DNA of 64,000 nucleotides from Acidobacteria bacterium AB60 (GTDB taxonomy: Bacteria; Acidobacteriota; Terriglobia; Terriglobales; Acidobacteriaceae). Below, one piece after another: positions 45,185 to 53,785 of the stretch. The translations under genes and the position numbers were made by a program. Positions within the stretch are counted from its first letter, which is position 1, and each line of letters starts with the position of its first letter. Location: assembly GCA_008682415.1 (NCBI GenBank), contig VANK01000009.1, forward strand, positions 62,001-126,000, in the 5' to 3' direction. Under the pieces are notes generated by a model. The model saw only the letters and a list, made by a program, of their open reading frames with translations. It made no database searches and was not told where the DNA came from.

Positions 45185-47830
45185 GTGACCGTGAACCTGA
45201 TCTGGAGATGCTGGTCCTGGCTGCGTCGCGACGCCCTGGCGCGCGATCTGCGGGAAGAGATGCAACTGCATTTCGATCTCAAGGTGCAGGAGTACGTCGC
45301 ACGCGGGGACTCGGCCGACGAGGCGCGGCGTCGAGCGCGCCTTGATTTTGGCAATCCCAGCCTTTCCAGCGAGCAAAGCCGCGAGCAGTGGGGATTCGCA
45401 CCGCTCGAGGATCTTCGCCGCGATCTCGCCTACGGCGTGCGTCAGTGCGTCAGAAATCCCGCTATGACCGCGATCGTGGTGGTCACGCTTGCCCTGGGCA
45501 TTGGAGCCAACTCCGCCGTCTTCAGCACGGTGGATGCGTTTCTTTTGCGGTCGCTTCCCGTACGGCATCCCGAGGAACTGGTCCGCATTGGCATCCGCCC
45601 CTCGGGAGCCTTTGAGCAGGACGCCTACGAATATCTTCGCGACCATCAGAAGACGCTGGCTGGCCTTATCGCCTGGGATGACGGGAACATCGCGGTTGTT
45701 GCGGATGGCGTGCCGGACATCATTACGGTGGACTATCTCAGTGGAAATTTCTATTCGCTGCTAGGCGTTGCTCTGTTGCAAGGGCGAGCGTTTACGCCCG
45801 CCGATGATGTTCCCGGGGCGCCGGCGGTTGCGGTGATCAGTTACGAGTACTGGAGAGAGCGCTTTGGGCTGGATCCCGCGGTCTTGGGGAAGAAGGTACA
45901 GCTCAAAGATGTGGCATGCACCATCATCGGGATCGCGCGGCCCGGATTTCGTGGTCTGCGCACCGGGGGAGCAGCGGCCAGGATCTCGGTCCCGGCCCAA
46001 TGGCATGCGCACCTCACGTTGAAGGACAACACGACGTTCAGCCTCTTCGGGCGGCTGGCTCCCAATGTCCCGCAGAAGCAAGCGGAAGCCGACCTTGACC
46101 TCGCCTATGGACGATGGCTGGTGCAGGAGGCCGAGAAGGTGATCGATCCCCTGGAGCGGGCGGCCCTGCTGCGGCAGCACATCATTGTCGCGCCAGCGCG
46201 CCAGGGGTCGTTGGAATTCGATCGACGTTTCGTGATCCAACTCCGGTTGGTTGAGGTCGTCGTCGGCCTGGTGCTGCTGATCGCGTGTTTGAACCTGGCC
46301 AACCTGCTGCAGGCGCGCAGCGCCGCCCGCGGGCGGGAGATTGCTGTTCGCCTGGCCCTGGGAGCCAGCCGCGCCCGGATCGTACGGCAATTACTCACTG
46401 AAAACCTGCTGCTGGCCCTGTGCGGCGGGGCGTTGGGAGTGGCGATCTGCGAGCCCCTGATGCGCCTGTTCGCGCTCATCTTGCGAGGCAACGCGGACGC
46501 CGCCGCCTTGGGCATCCAACTGGACGGCACCGTGCTGGCCTTCACCGCGCTGCTGACCGTCGCCTGCGGCATCTTGTTCGGACTTGTTCCCGCTCTGCGC
46601 GCCACGGGGGACCGGTTGTCCGCGAACGTGCAGGGGCATTCCATAGCATCGCTGAAGCGCCTGCGCGCGCGGCGGCTCATGATTGTGCCGCAGGTTGCGC
46701 TCACGTTGAGCGTCCTGATCCTGACGGGGCTTCTGCTGCGCAGTGTGCAGCGGCTGCAGCAGGTCGATCTCGGCTTCGATCGCCAGCATTTGCTCTGCTT
46801 CTGGCTCTATCCCACGTTGTCGGGCTATGAGGATCAGCGGGAACTCGCGTTGTACGATCGCGTCCTCCAGAGCGTTCGCCGCATTCCAGGAGTGCGGGCG
46901 GCCAGCCTGACTCGCCTCACGCTTCGGCATCATGGGCGGCGACTTGGCCTGGCGCTCGATGGATCGATCCATGCAGATGCCCCGTTCGTGTTCAACACGG
47001 CGGCGCCGACGTTGTTTGAGACGCTTCGCCTGCCGCTCCTGACCGGCCGCGATTTCGCGGCGCAGGATGGGGCCGGAGCGCCCCCGGTCGCCATCGTGAG
47101 CGAGTCTCTGGCGCGCAAGTACTTCGCGGACCGGAATCCCCTCGGCCATCGCATCCTCATGATCAACGAGGAGCCGGGAGTGGCGCGCACGATCGTTGGC
47201 GTGGTGGGAGATATGAAGTTCTCATCCCGGGACGAGGCGCCCGCGGCGGCAGTCTATATGCCGTATGCCCAGGCTCCGGCAACGCTGCGCGGGCAGGCGG
47301 AGATCAAGGTGAATACTGTCACCGACCCTGACGTGATGATTCCGGCGATTCGCAACCAGGTGGAGGCGGTTGCGCCTGACTTGCCTCCCGTCAAGATCGT
47401 GCCCGACCAGGAGCTGCAAGACTTCGAAAGCCGGGAAGAGCGCTCATTGGCGGGTTTGCTGGCGGGCTTTGGGGCACTGGCCTTTGGGCTGGCGGTCCTT
47501 GGACTCTACGGCACCGTTGCCTATTCCGTGTCTGTACGCCTGCGGGAACTGGCGATCCGGTTTGCCCTCGGGGCCTCGCGCAGCGGCGTGCTTTGGATGG
47601 TGATGGGCGAGACGCTGCGCTATGCGTTGATTGGCATCGTCCTGGGCTGGGCACTGGCGGGCGCCGCATCACTCACGGTCGAGAGCTTCCTGTTCGAGGT
47701 GCGGGGATTCGATCTTGTTACGTGCGCCTGGGCAATCGGGCTGATGGCCTCGACGGCGCTTCTGGCGGCGTACCTGCCCGCGCGGCACGCGCGAAGGGTC
47801 GATCCAATGACAGTGTTGCGGACCGATTAG
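45185..47830 (+). CDS. ABC-type permease of the ADOP family, copy 3
   Basis: 881 residues from the GTG at 45185; the in-frame GTG at 45191 is also well spaced from GAGGAGGG. An N-terminal cytoplasmic part (LREEMQLHFDLKVQEYVARG) is followed by a TM helix (MTAIVVVTLALGIGANSAVF), the MacB-like periplasmic domain, FtsX helices (about 345-490), a second periplasmic domain and the C-terminal FtsX helices. It is less similar to the two copies at 29-34 kb than they are to each other. It is cotranscribed with its PadR gene; no ATPase is nearby. Substrate is unknown. Confidence 0.88.
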   Translation: MTVNLIWRCWSWLRRDALARDLREEMQLHFDLKVQEYVARGDSADEARRRARLDFGNPSLSSEQSREQWGFAPLEDLRRDLAYGVRQCVRNPAMTAIVVVTLALGIGANSAVFSTVDAFLLRSLPVRHPEELVRIGIRPSGAFEQDAYEYLRDHQKTLAGLIAWDDGNIAVVADGVPDIITVDYLSGNFYSLLGVALLQGRAFTPADDVPGAPAVAVISYEYWRERFGLDPAVLGKKVQLKDVACTIIGIARPGFRGLRTGGAAARISVPAQWHAHLTLKDNTTFSLFGRLAPNVPQKQAEADLDLAYGRWLVQEAEKVIDPLERAALLRQHIIVAPARQGSLEFDRRFVIQLRLVEVVVGLVLLIACLNLANLLQARSAARGREIAVRLALGASRARIVRQLLTENLLLALCGGALGVAICEPLMRLFALILRGNADAAALGIQLDGTVLAFTALLTVACGILFGLVPALRATGDRLSANVQGHSIASLKRLRARRLMIVPQVALTLSVLILTGLLLRSVQRLQQVDLGFDRQHLLCFWLYPTLSGYEDQRELALYDRVLQSVRRIPGVRAASLTRLTLRHHGRRLGLALDGSIHADAPFVFNTAAPTLFETLRLPLLTGRDFAAQDGAGAPPVAIVSESLARKYFADRNPLGHRILMINEEPGVARTIVGVVGDMKFSSRDEAPAAAVYMPYAQAPATLRGQAEIKVNTVTDPDVMIPAIRNQVEAVAPDLPPVKIVPDQELQDFESREERSLAGLLAGFGALAFGLAVLGLYGTVAYSVSVRLRELAIRFALGASRSGVLWMVMGETLRYALIGIVLGWALAGAASLTVESFLFEVRGFDLVTCAWAIGLMASTALLAAYLPARHARRVDPMTVLRTD

Positions 47831-47892
47831 CCGCTGGGCGCGAATCGACACAGAGCGTCGGAGCAAAAGCTGCCTGTTTTGTTGACCTGGGA

Positions 47893-48708
47893 TTAGCTGA
47901 CGGCGATCTTGGCGTGCTCGGCCTCTTCGTCGGTAATTCCGACGCTGTCGCTCAAGCCGCCGAAGCGCCGTTCGCGCCGCTGAAAGTTCGCGATGGCCTC
48001 CAGCAGGTGAATGCCGCGGAAGTCGGGCCATAGCCGCTCGGTCACGTAGATCTCGGCATACGCGATCTGCCAAAGCAGGTAATTGGAGATGCGCATCTCG
48101 CCGGAGGTGCGAATGAGCAGATCGGGATCAGGCATGTGCGCCGTGTAGAGATGGCGGTGCACATCCTCCTCCGTGAGGTGCTCGGGATTGAGATGCTTGC
48201 GCTTCATTTCGGCGGCCAGCGCGCGGAAGGCATCCACCAGCTCGGAGCGCGCCCCATAGTTCAACGCCAGGGTGAGCGTGGTGCCGGTGTTGCGGGCTGT
48301 CATGTCCGCCGCCCAGTTCATCTTGTCCTGGACTTCGGAGGGCAGCTCATGGGTGCGTCCGATGTAGCGGATGCGCACGTTGTTGTCCATCATGCGCTGC
48401 ACGTTGCCTTCCAGGTAGCTCTTGAGCAGGCGCATGAGGAAGTTGACTTCAGCGCGCGGCCGGCGGAGATTGTTCTCCAGAGAAAACGCGTAGAGCGTCA
48501 GCCAGGGAAGCCCGATGCGCGAGGCCGTCTCGGTGACCAGCTGCACGCTCTTGGCGCCCTGCTGGTGGCCAAGGAAGCGCTTGAGCGAGCGATGCCCCGC
48601 CCAGCGGCCGTTGCCGTCCATGATGATGGCCACGTGCTGGGGCATACACTCCGGCTTGAGCGTCTGATAAATGGCGCGCTCTTCCGTAGTCAATTCGTGG
48701 ATGCGCAA
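47893..48708 (-). CDS. uppS: Isoprenyl transferase (undecaprenyl diphosphate synthase type)
   Basis: 271 residues from a TTG at 48708, which gives a start of RIHELTTEERA before the fold, as in relatives. Longer frames reach 48939 but add low-similarity sequence, so the start is uncertain. Cis-prenyltransferase: MDGNGRWAGHR with the catalytic Asp, TLYAFSLENN, and the C-terminal DLLIRTSGEMRISNYLLWQIAYAE and WPDF. It builds the C55 lipid carrier for peptidoglycan from farnesyl diphosphate and IPP. It is convergent with the permease gene. It should use the product of the short-chain synthase at 58119-59018. Confidence 0.93.
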   Translation of the reverse strand: MRIHELTTEERAIYQTLKPECMPQHVAIIMDGNGRWAGHRSLKRFLGHQQGAKSVQLVTETASRIGLPWLTLYAFSLENNLRRPRAEVNFLMRLLKSYLEGNVQRMMDNNVRIRYIGRTHELPSEVQDKMNWAADMTARNTGTTLTLALNYGARSELVDAFRALAAEMKRKHLNPEHLTEEDVHRHLYTAHMPDPDLLIRTSGEMRISNYLLWQIAYAEIYVTERLWPDFRGIHLLEAIANFQRRERRFGGLSDSVGITDEEAEHAKIAVS

Positions 48709-48969
48709 GGTTCCTGCGGGATACAAAGACTCGCCTCGTGATCTGGGCCCTGCCAGAGCGGCGGCACCAGCCCGGCGCACGTGCCGAACTGCGCCAACCC
48801 TAGTGTAACGTCCCCATGCGGGATGCGAAATGCGCCAAGGGCCCATGACACCGAATGCTGTGCTGCCCGTCACGATCGCGCCTGCGGCGTCCGGCGGGTT
48901 TTCTGGTCCCCAGCATTTAGACGCGAGTTTGCGAGGCATCGCAGGGATGCGCGTAGTTACAATTCCGTC

Positions 48970-49359
48970 ATGTTTTTAGGCATGCATTTCCTGCTGTATA
49001 GCCGCGATCCGGAGGCCGACCGGGCCTTCTTCCGAGATGTGCTGGAGCTGCCCGCGATTGACTCCGGCGGAGGCTGGCTGATCTTCGGCCTGCCGCCCGC
49101 GGAGATGGGCATTCATCCCGCCGAGGATACTCCCGCGGCCATGACGCACGCCGGCCAGGAGCTTGCCACGGCGACTGTCTACCTGATGTGCCGGAACCTG
49201 GCCCAGACGCTGGAGCGGCTCAAAGCCCGAGGAGTCCAGCACAGCGCACTGAGGGAGGCCGAGTGGGGCATCGCCAGCTCGATCGGACTGCCGGGCGGCG
49301 GGCGCCTAGGACTGTACGAGCCGCATCACCCCCTGGCGATTACGCCCGCGGCGGATTGA
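48970..49359 (+). CDS. VOC/glyoxalase-family protein
   Basis: 130 residues minus stop from ATG 48970; a longer frame from 48781 is not supported. Single VOC domain: MHFLLYSRDPEADRAFFRDV, GWLIFGLPPAEMGIHPAE and a final GGGRLGLYEPHHP. The conserved glyoxalase catalytic Glu pattern is partial. There is no ribosome site; the gene is divergent from uppS, with a 260-bp gap. Function unknown beyond the fold. Confidence 0.75.
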   Translation: MFLGMHFLLYSRDPEADRAFFRDVLELPAIDSGGGWLIFGLPPAEMGIHPAEDTPAAMTHAGQELATATVYLMCRNLAQTLERLKARGVQHSALREAEWGIASSIGLPGGGRLGLYEPHHPLAITPAAD

Positions 49360-49425
49360 GAGGAGATCCGCCGCTGACTGGACACAACACCGCAGCCTCC
49401 CGTATCGAGAGGCCGGCGCGACGAT

Positions 49426-49962
49426 CTAGGCCATGCGCCGCTGGCCGGCCGTCGCCCGGTCCCGCACCGCTCCCAGGAACAGCTGCCGCTGAAGGTGTTC
49501 GAGACGCGGCAGCAGGGAGGCGATCTCCGCCAGAAACGGATCGGACAGAATGGCGGCAATCTCGTCTTCCCGGCGGCTGCGAGCATCGCGCACCAGCTGG
49601 GTCACGTCCACCTCCAGCGCCTCGGCCAGCCGTTCCAGCGATCCCAGGGTCGGAATCGCCTTGCCATTCTCGATCTTCGAGATGTAGGTGCGGGGCACCT
49701 GCATGCGCGAGGCGAGCTGGCGCTGGCTCAAGTGGCGCGCGCGGCGGATATCGCGAACCTGCGCGGCAACCTGTAACCCTGCCTGCGCGGGGTTGGCGGC
49801 CGGGGGCACCGGCACCGGACCCAGCACGCGCGCGGGTTCTTCGATTTCCAGGGGTTTATGACAGCGACGGCACATTGAATTGCTGGTGCGGAACTGAACC
49901 AGCGTGCAATGTTCACAGCGCACGACCTCGCGAGCTTCAAGACTCACAACAGCGGTCGCCAT
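49426..49962 (-). CDS. Zinc-ribbon / XRE-family DNA-binding regulator
   Basis: 178 residues from the ATG at 49962. The N-terminus has a zinc-ribbon-like CEHC-N11-CRRC, a Pro-rich linker follows, then an XRE helix-turn-helix: DIRRARHLSQRQLASRMQVP, then YISKIENGKAIPTLGSLERL. The C-terminus is a basic/hydrophobic helix region. It is divergent from the HD-domain gene at 50147. A palindrome over its own -35 suggests autoregulation. Longer frames to 50313 run through the promoter and are rejected. Confidence 0.83.
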   Translation of the reverse strand: MATAVVSLEAREVVRCEHCTLVQFRTSNSMCRRCHKPLEIEEPARVLGPVPVPPAANPAQAGLQVAAQVRDIRRARHLSQRQLASRMQVPRTYISKIENGKAIPTLGSLERLAEALEVDVTQLVRDARSRREDEIAAILSDPFLAEIASLLPRLEHLQRQLFLGAVRDRATAGQRRMA

Positions 49963-50044
49963 AGGTTGTGTGCGGAGAGCCAGAGCGGGCTTTCCATGGT
50001 GCTCGTCTGCACCACTACATGTGCTAATGTCACGGGGATGAACC

Positions 50045-50082
50045 ATAATTGTCAAGTAGGAACTTAGGGTCAACCCCAAGTT
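50045..50082 (-). promoter_or_regulatory. Promoter and palindromic operator of the XRE regulator
   Basis: Minus strand TTGACC (50073-50068), 17-bp spacer, AATTAT (50050-50045). The inverted repeat AACTTAGGGT-CA-ACCCCAAGTT type sequence at 50061-50082 (nine of ten pairs match) covers the -35, fitting negative autoregulation and possibly control of the divergent HD gene. Confidence 0.6.
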
Positions 50083-50146
50083 CACCCCATAATACCCTGA
50101 AAAACCCGAAGAAACACGAACCAAATGCAGCAACACGGAGGAAATT

Positions 50147-50740
50147 TTGACCAATTTTGGCCGCGAGCAGGCTTTGAGTCTTTTATGGGAATGGACCGCG
50201 AGCGAAAGTCTCCGCAAACACGCGCTGGCCGTGGAGGCATGCGTCGCGGCGTACGGAGAGGCACAGGCCGACCGGCTGGGGCTTGCCGGGGAAGAGCGTG
50301 AGGCGCTGCTCAACCTCTACTCCACCACCGCGCTGCTGCACGACTTTGACTACGAGCGCCATCCGTCGCGCGAGGAGCACCCCTTCGTGGGCGTGCGCGA
50401 GCTGGAGCGGCAGGGCTGGCCCGCGGAACTGCGCACCGCCATCCTGGGCCACGCGGAGTACTCGGGAACGCCGCGCGTGACCCACCTCGACAAGGTGCTG
50501 TTTGCCTGCGATGAACTCGCCGGCTTCCTCACCGCCTGCGCGCTCGTGAAGCCGACCAAGGCCATCGCCGATGTCGAGGTGGCGAGCGTGAAGAAGAAGA
50601 TGAAGGACAAGGCCTTCGCCAAGGGCGTGAACCGCCAGGACGTGATTCAGGGCGCGGCGGAGCTTGGCGTGGAGCTCGATGCCCATATCGCGTTCTGCAT
50701 CGAGGCGATGAGGAGGCGTTCCGCGGAACTGGGCCTGTAG
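50147..50740 (+). CDS. HD-domain hydrolase
   Basis: 197 residues starting at TTG 50147, with GGAGG 4-5 nt upstream. The HD motif is in TALLHDFDYERHPS, preceded by LRKHALAVEACVAAYGE (the first metal His) and followed by ILGHAEYSG and DKVLFACDELAGF (the later ligands). Small HD proteins of this kind are metal-dependent phosphohydrolases acting on nucleotides. It is divergent from the XRE regulator and may be its target. Substrate is unknown. Confidence 0.88.
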   Translation: MTNFGREQALSLLWEWTASESLRKHALAVEACVAAYGEAQADRLGLAGEEREALLNLYSTTALLHDFDYERHPSREEHPFVGVRELERQGWPAELRTAILGHAEYSGTPRVTHLDKVLFACDELAGFLTACALVKPTKAIADVEVASVKKKMKDKAFAKGVNRQDVIQGAAELGVELDAHIAFCIEAMRRRSAELGL

Positions 50741-50793
50741 GCCGGCACAGCCTGTGACGAGCGGCTAACCGAGGACGAGAGCAAGCCGCTCCG

Positions 50794-51156
50794 TCAGTCG
50801 CTCGTGGGCGCGGTCTCGTTCAAAACATAGACCCAGCATGGCTGGATGCGCCCCTCTTCCCAGTGAACTGGGTGCAGCACGCGCAGGTAGTGGCTCGTCT
50901 CCGGCGTCTCCGGGAAGTACTCCTCGTACGCGTCAAGCAGGCGCAGCATCTCCGGGTCGGCTCCGAGCCGGTAGATTGTTCCGGAGATGCGGTCGGTTTC
51001 GCATCCAAGAACCACACCGGGATAGGGAAGCACCCTTCGCAGCGTGCCGAAAATGTATCCGCGGCCCGCGATCTCGAGAGCGGCTACGACGGGCGCGATC
51101 TCCGGCGGCGCGCAGCCGGGCTGCAGAGATCCATAGGTGAAGAGGAACTCGTTCAT
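50794..51156 (-). CDS. Gamma-glutamylcyclotransferase-fold protein
   Basis: 120 residues of the GGCT/AIG2-like fold: FLFTYGSLQPG is the substrate-binding YGSL motif, then RGYIFGTLRRVLPYPGVV and a likely catalytic acidic residue in DAYEEYFP. Related enzymes release 5-oxoproline from gamma-glutamyl peptides or amines. It ends convergently with the HD gene. It follows the DHH gene by 29 nt on the same strand and is probably cotranscribed. Confidence 0.87.
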   Translation of the reverse strand: MNEFLFTYGSLQPGCAPPEIAPVVAALEIAGRGYIFGTLRRVLPYPGVVLGCETDRISGTIYRLGADPEMLRLLDAYEEYFPETPETSHYLRVLHPVHWEEGRIQPCWVYVLNETAPTSD

Positions 51157-51185
51157 ACCTGGCGAATCACCCGGCGCATTCGTGC

Positions 51186-52172
51186 CTAGAGCGGATTTTT
51201 GGAGCGCAGCTCTGCGACGATCTCCGCGGCTGCAACGCGCGCCTTGTCTTCCTGGTCGGGCGGGAAGCTGATGGCGCCCACGCGCGCGTGACCGCCCCCA
51301 CCATAGCGCTCGCAGATCTGGGCGAGGTTCACCATCTTCGCGTGGTCCGCCTTGGTCCAGGGATTGGAACCGACGGCAACCTTGGTGCGGAAGCTGGACT
51401 TTGACAGCCCAATTGAGTAAGTCGCGTTGGGAAACAAATAGTACGGGATGAACTTGTTGAAGCCTTCCACCGGGTGATCGGTGATATCGAAGAAGATGGT
51501 CCCGTCGCGCTCTTCGGCGCGGCTGCGAATCAGTTCCAGCGACTGCTTGTGCCGCTCTAGCAGAGGAGGCAGAAGATCCGCTACGAAGGGCTGCGCCAGC
51601 ACCTCAGAGAGCGGCATCTCCGTGAGCAGCGGGATCAGCCGGGGGATGAACTCCGGATCCTGGGTCGATTCAATCACCAGGGTGAGCTTCATCGCGGGCG
51701 CAGCCATCTCCACGGCTGCCTCGGGGCTCTCATACAAAGCGCCGTCCACGATGTTGGCCCAGTGGATGAGGTCCGCGACGGGCGCGGTGTTGAATCCGAA
51801 GCGCGTGGAAGCGATGAACGCGAGAAAGCTGGTGCAGGAGGTGTAGTTCGGATCGAAGAACTTCCGGCTCGCGCACTGCGGGTCCCGCTGGCAGGCCTTG
51901 AAGTGCTCGTGGTCCTGCGGGGTCAGGAAAGCCGAAAGGTGGTGGTCGAACCACCAGGTGATGCGCGGCGACGCGGAATACTTGAAGTCGACGATCGCGT
52001 TTTCGTCGCCCGTAAATTCGGCCTCGTTGAAGAGAGCGCCGGCGCGGTGCACCAGGCCGTGGTACTCGTAGTCCGCCTGCGGGGAGATGCACTCGCGGTG
52101 GAAGCGTGCGAAGAGGGAGGCCGAGCAGGCGCCGTCGAAACATTTGTCGTGGTAAAAAACCCGTACCCGCAA
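51186..52172 (-). CDS. DHH-family phosphoesterase
   Basis: 328 residues starting at TTG 52172 with GGGAGGA upstream. DHH domain: HDKCFDGACSASLFAR at the N-terminus and WWFDHHLSAF for the DHH motif; a DHHA1-like end with GGGGHARVGAISFP, as in NrnA/oligoribonuclease and cyclic-dinucleotide phosphodiesterases. The middle part is less conserved than in RecJ or NrnA, so the substrate is left open. It is first in a two-gene run with the cyclotransferase-fold protein. Confidence 0.87.
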   Translation of the reverse strand: MRVRVFYHDKCFDGACSASLFARFHRECISPQADYEYHGLVHRAGALFNEAEFTGDENAIVDFKYSASPRITWWFDHHLSAFLTPQDHEHFKACQRDPQCASRKFFDPNYTSCTSFLAFIASTRFGFNTAPVADLIHWANIVDGALYESPEAAVEMAAPAMKLTLVIESTQDPEFIPRLIPLLTEMPLSEVLAQPFVADLLPPLLERHKQSLELIRSRAEERDGTIFFDITDHPVEGFNKFIPYYLFPNATYSIGLSKSSFRTKVAVGSNPWTKADHAKMVNLAQICERYGGGGHARVGAISFPPDQEDKARVAAAEIVAELRSKNPL

Positions 52173-52454
52173 GCCTGCACATCCTCCCTGGCGAAAAAGC
52201 CGAAACCCTGGAACTGTTTAGCATCCAGTGCTTGGCCGATTGTGTCAAGGCGAAGCTGCAAATTGAGGGCTGCGGGGTTCGGTGTGCCACCCGAAAAGAG
52301 CGTGTGTTTCTGGGAAGTGTCGAGTTGCGGCGGGTGGTTTCGGGAAGGGTAACGATTGCGCGAAGGTCCGCCGATGAGAGGGCGATTGGGGGGATGCCGC
52401 CAGCGCCCGGGCCCTGGCGTAGAGTAGGAGTTGCACCTCTCACGAGAGCCGACC

Positions 52455-53642
52455 ATGGCATATCCAGAACAGGATCCCCTCGATCCCCAGCCAGATCCTG
52501 CGCTTGCTCCCCCCACCCAGGCTCCTCTTCCGTCGGCAGATGCTTCGCATCGGGGAAGACCGCCGGCTCCGCAGCAGGGGGATCCGCTCTGGCTCATTCT
52601 GGGGCCCAACGGGCTGCGCGCCGGCTGGTCCATCGTTCTCTTCATCGTTCTGGCGTACTTTCTGGCCAATGTTTTGGGAACCATCTTCTCCGAGCTTGTG
52701 CGCGGCCTGTTGCACCGGCAGCTTGCGGGGGAGACCGCCGGCTCGGCGATTGTCAGCGAAGGCGCATGGGTGAGCGCGCTCGCGTTGACCCTGGGAATCG
52801 TCTCGCGTCTCGAGCATCGCCGCATGGGGGACTATTACCTGGCAGGGCCCGCGATGGCGGCACGATTCCTGGGCGGGCTGGCGTGCGGGTTCGGAGCGCT
52901 CTCCCTGCTGGTGGGCCTGCTGGCGTGGGGCGGTTGGATTCATCTTGCGATCGCGCCCACTTCGGGCTCCAAACCGTTGGTCGACGCAGGATTATGGTCT
53001 ATCGCGTTTCTCTTTGTTGGCCTCACGGAGGAGGGAAGCTTCCGGTGTTATCTGCAATTCACGCTGGCCCGGGGCATCAGCTTTTGGTGGGCCGTGGCCG
53101 GGGTGGGGACCATGTGTCTGTCGGATCTCGCGCACCCAGGGAGTCACGGAGCCGGCGGGGTCTACGCCATGACTCTGCTGGGCCTGGTGCCATGCCTCTT
53201 GCTGCACCTGCGCCGCACGCCCGGCAGCGGCTTCTGGCAGGCGGCTTGGGTCGGCTCGACGTTCTTCGGGTTCATTCACACCGGGAATAACGGCGAGACG
53301 TGGATCGGCATTCTGGCGGCGGCGACCATCGGATTCGTCTTCTGTGCGAGCGTGCGCCTCACCGGGTCGGCGTGGTGGGCCATTGGCTGCCACGCTGCCT
53401 GGGACTGGGGCGAGACCTACTTTTACGGCACCGCCGATAGCGGCTTCGTGGCCCGCGGCCACCTGTTTACGGCTACGCCCGCAGGAGCGGCCTTGTGGAG
53501 CGGCGGAACCGATGGCCCCGAGGGAAGCGTGCTCGTGCTTCCCGTGATCTTGCTGCTGCTTGGGGCGCTGGTGGCCTTGTACGGACGCAAACGCTCCGCG
53601 CCCGGTTCTGCCGCTCCCCTGGGCGAACGCGTACCGGGTTAA
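52455..53642 (+). CDS. CPBP-family intramembrane glutamic endopeptidase
   Basis: 395 residues from ATG 52455. A Pro-rich cytoplasmic N-terminus (about 45 residues) is followed by about eight TM helices. Family motifs: EEGSFR (EExxxR) in LFVGLTEEGSFRCYL, FFGFIH (FxxxH) and HAAWDWGE (HxxxN/D-type). CPBP proteases of the Abi/CaaX group cleave prenylated or small membrane proteins or modify peptides; bacterial substrates are mostly unknown. It is not near a bacteriocin or lanthipeptide locus. Confidence 0.88.
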   Translation: MAYPEQDPLDPQPDPALAPPTQAPLPSADASHRGRPPAPQQGDPLWLILGPNGLRAGWSIVLFIVLAYFLANVLGTIFSELVRGLLHRQLAGETAGSAIVSEGAWVSALALTLGIVSRLEHRRMGDYYLAGPAMAARFLGGLACGFGALSLLVGLLAWGGWIHLAIAPTSGSKPLVDAGLWSIAFLFVGLTEEGSFRCYLQFTLARGISFWWAVAGVGTMCLSDLAHPGSHGAGGVYAMTLLGLVPCLLLHLRRTPGSGFWQAAWVGSTFFGFIHTGNNGETWIGILAAATIGFVFCASVRLTGSAWWAIGCHAAWDWGETYFYGTADSGFVARGHLFTATPAGAALWSGGTDGPEGSVLVLPVILLLLGALVALYGRKRSAPGSAAPLGERVPG

Positions 53643-53785
53643 AGGCGCTTCGCTCGCGCGGCGGCCAGGCGGTCGTTACAGACGATGGAAGCCCTGGGTC
53701 CAGCACGTCGATCGCAGGGCTGATTGGGCCGGCTCGGATCATCATCGTTCTGTCATCAGCGGAGCGGTATCCTGTTGTTTGACCA

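Noticed and set aside
47893..48939. 348-residue form of uppS
   Set aside because: The first 77 residues are low in similarity to the family and lack a ribosome site; the fold begins soon after the TTG at 48708.
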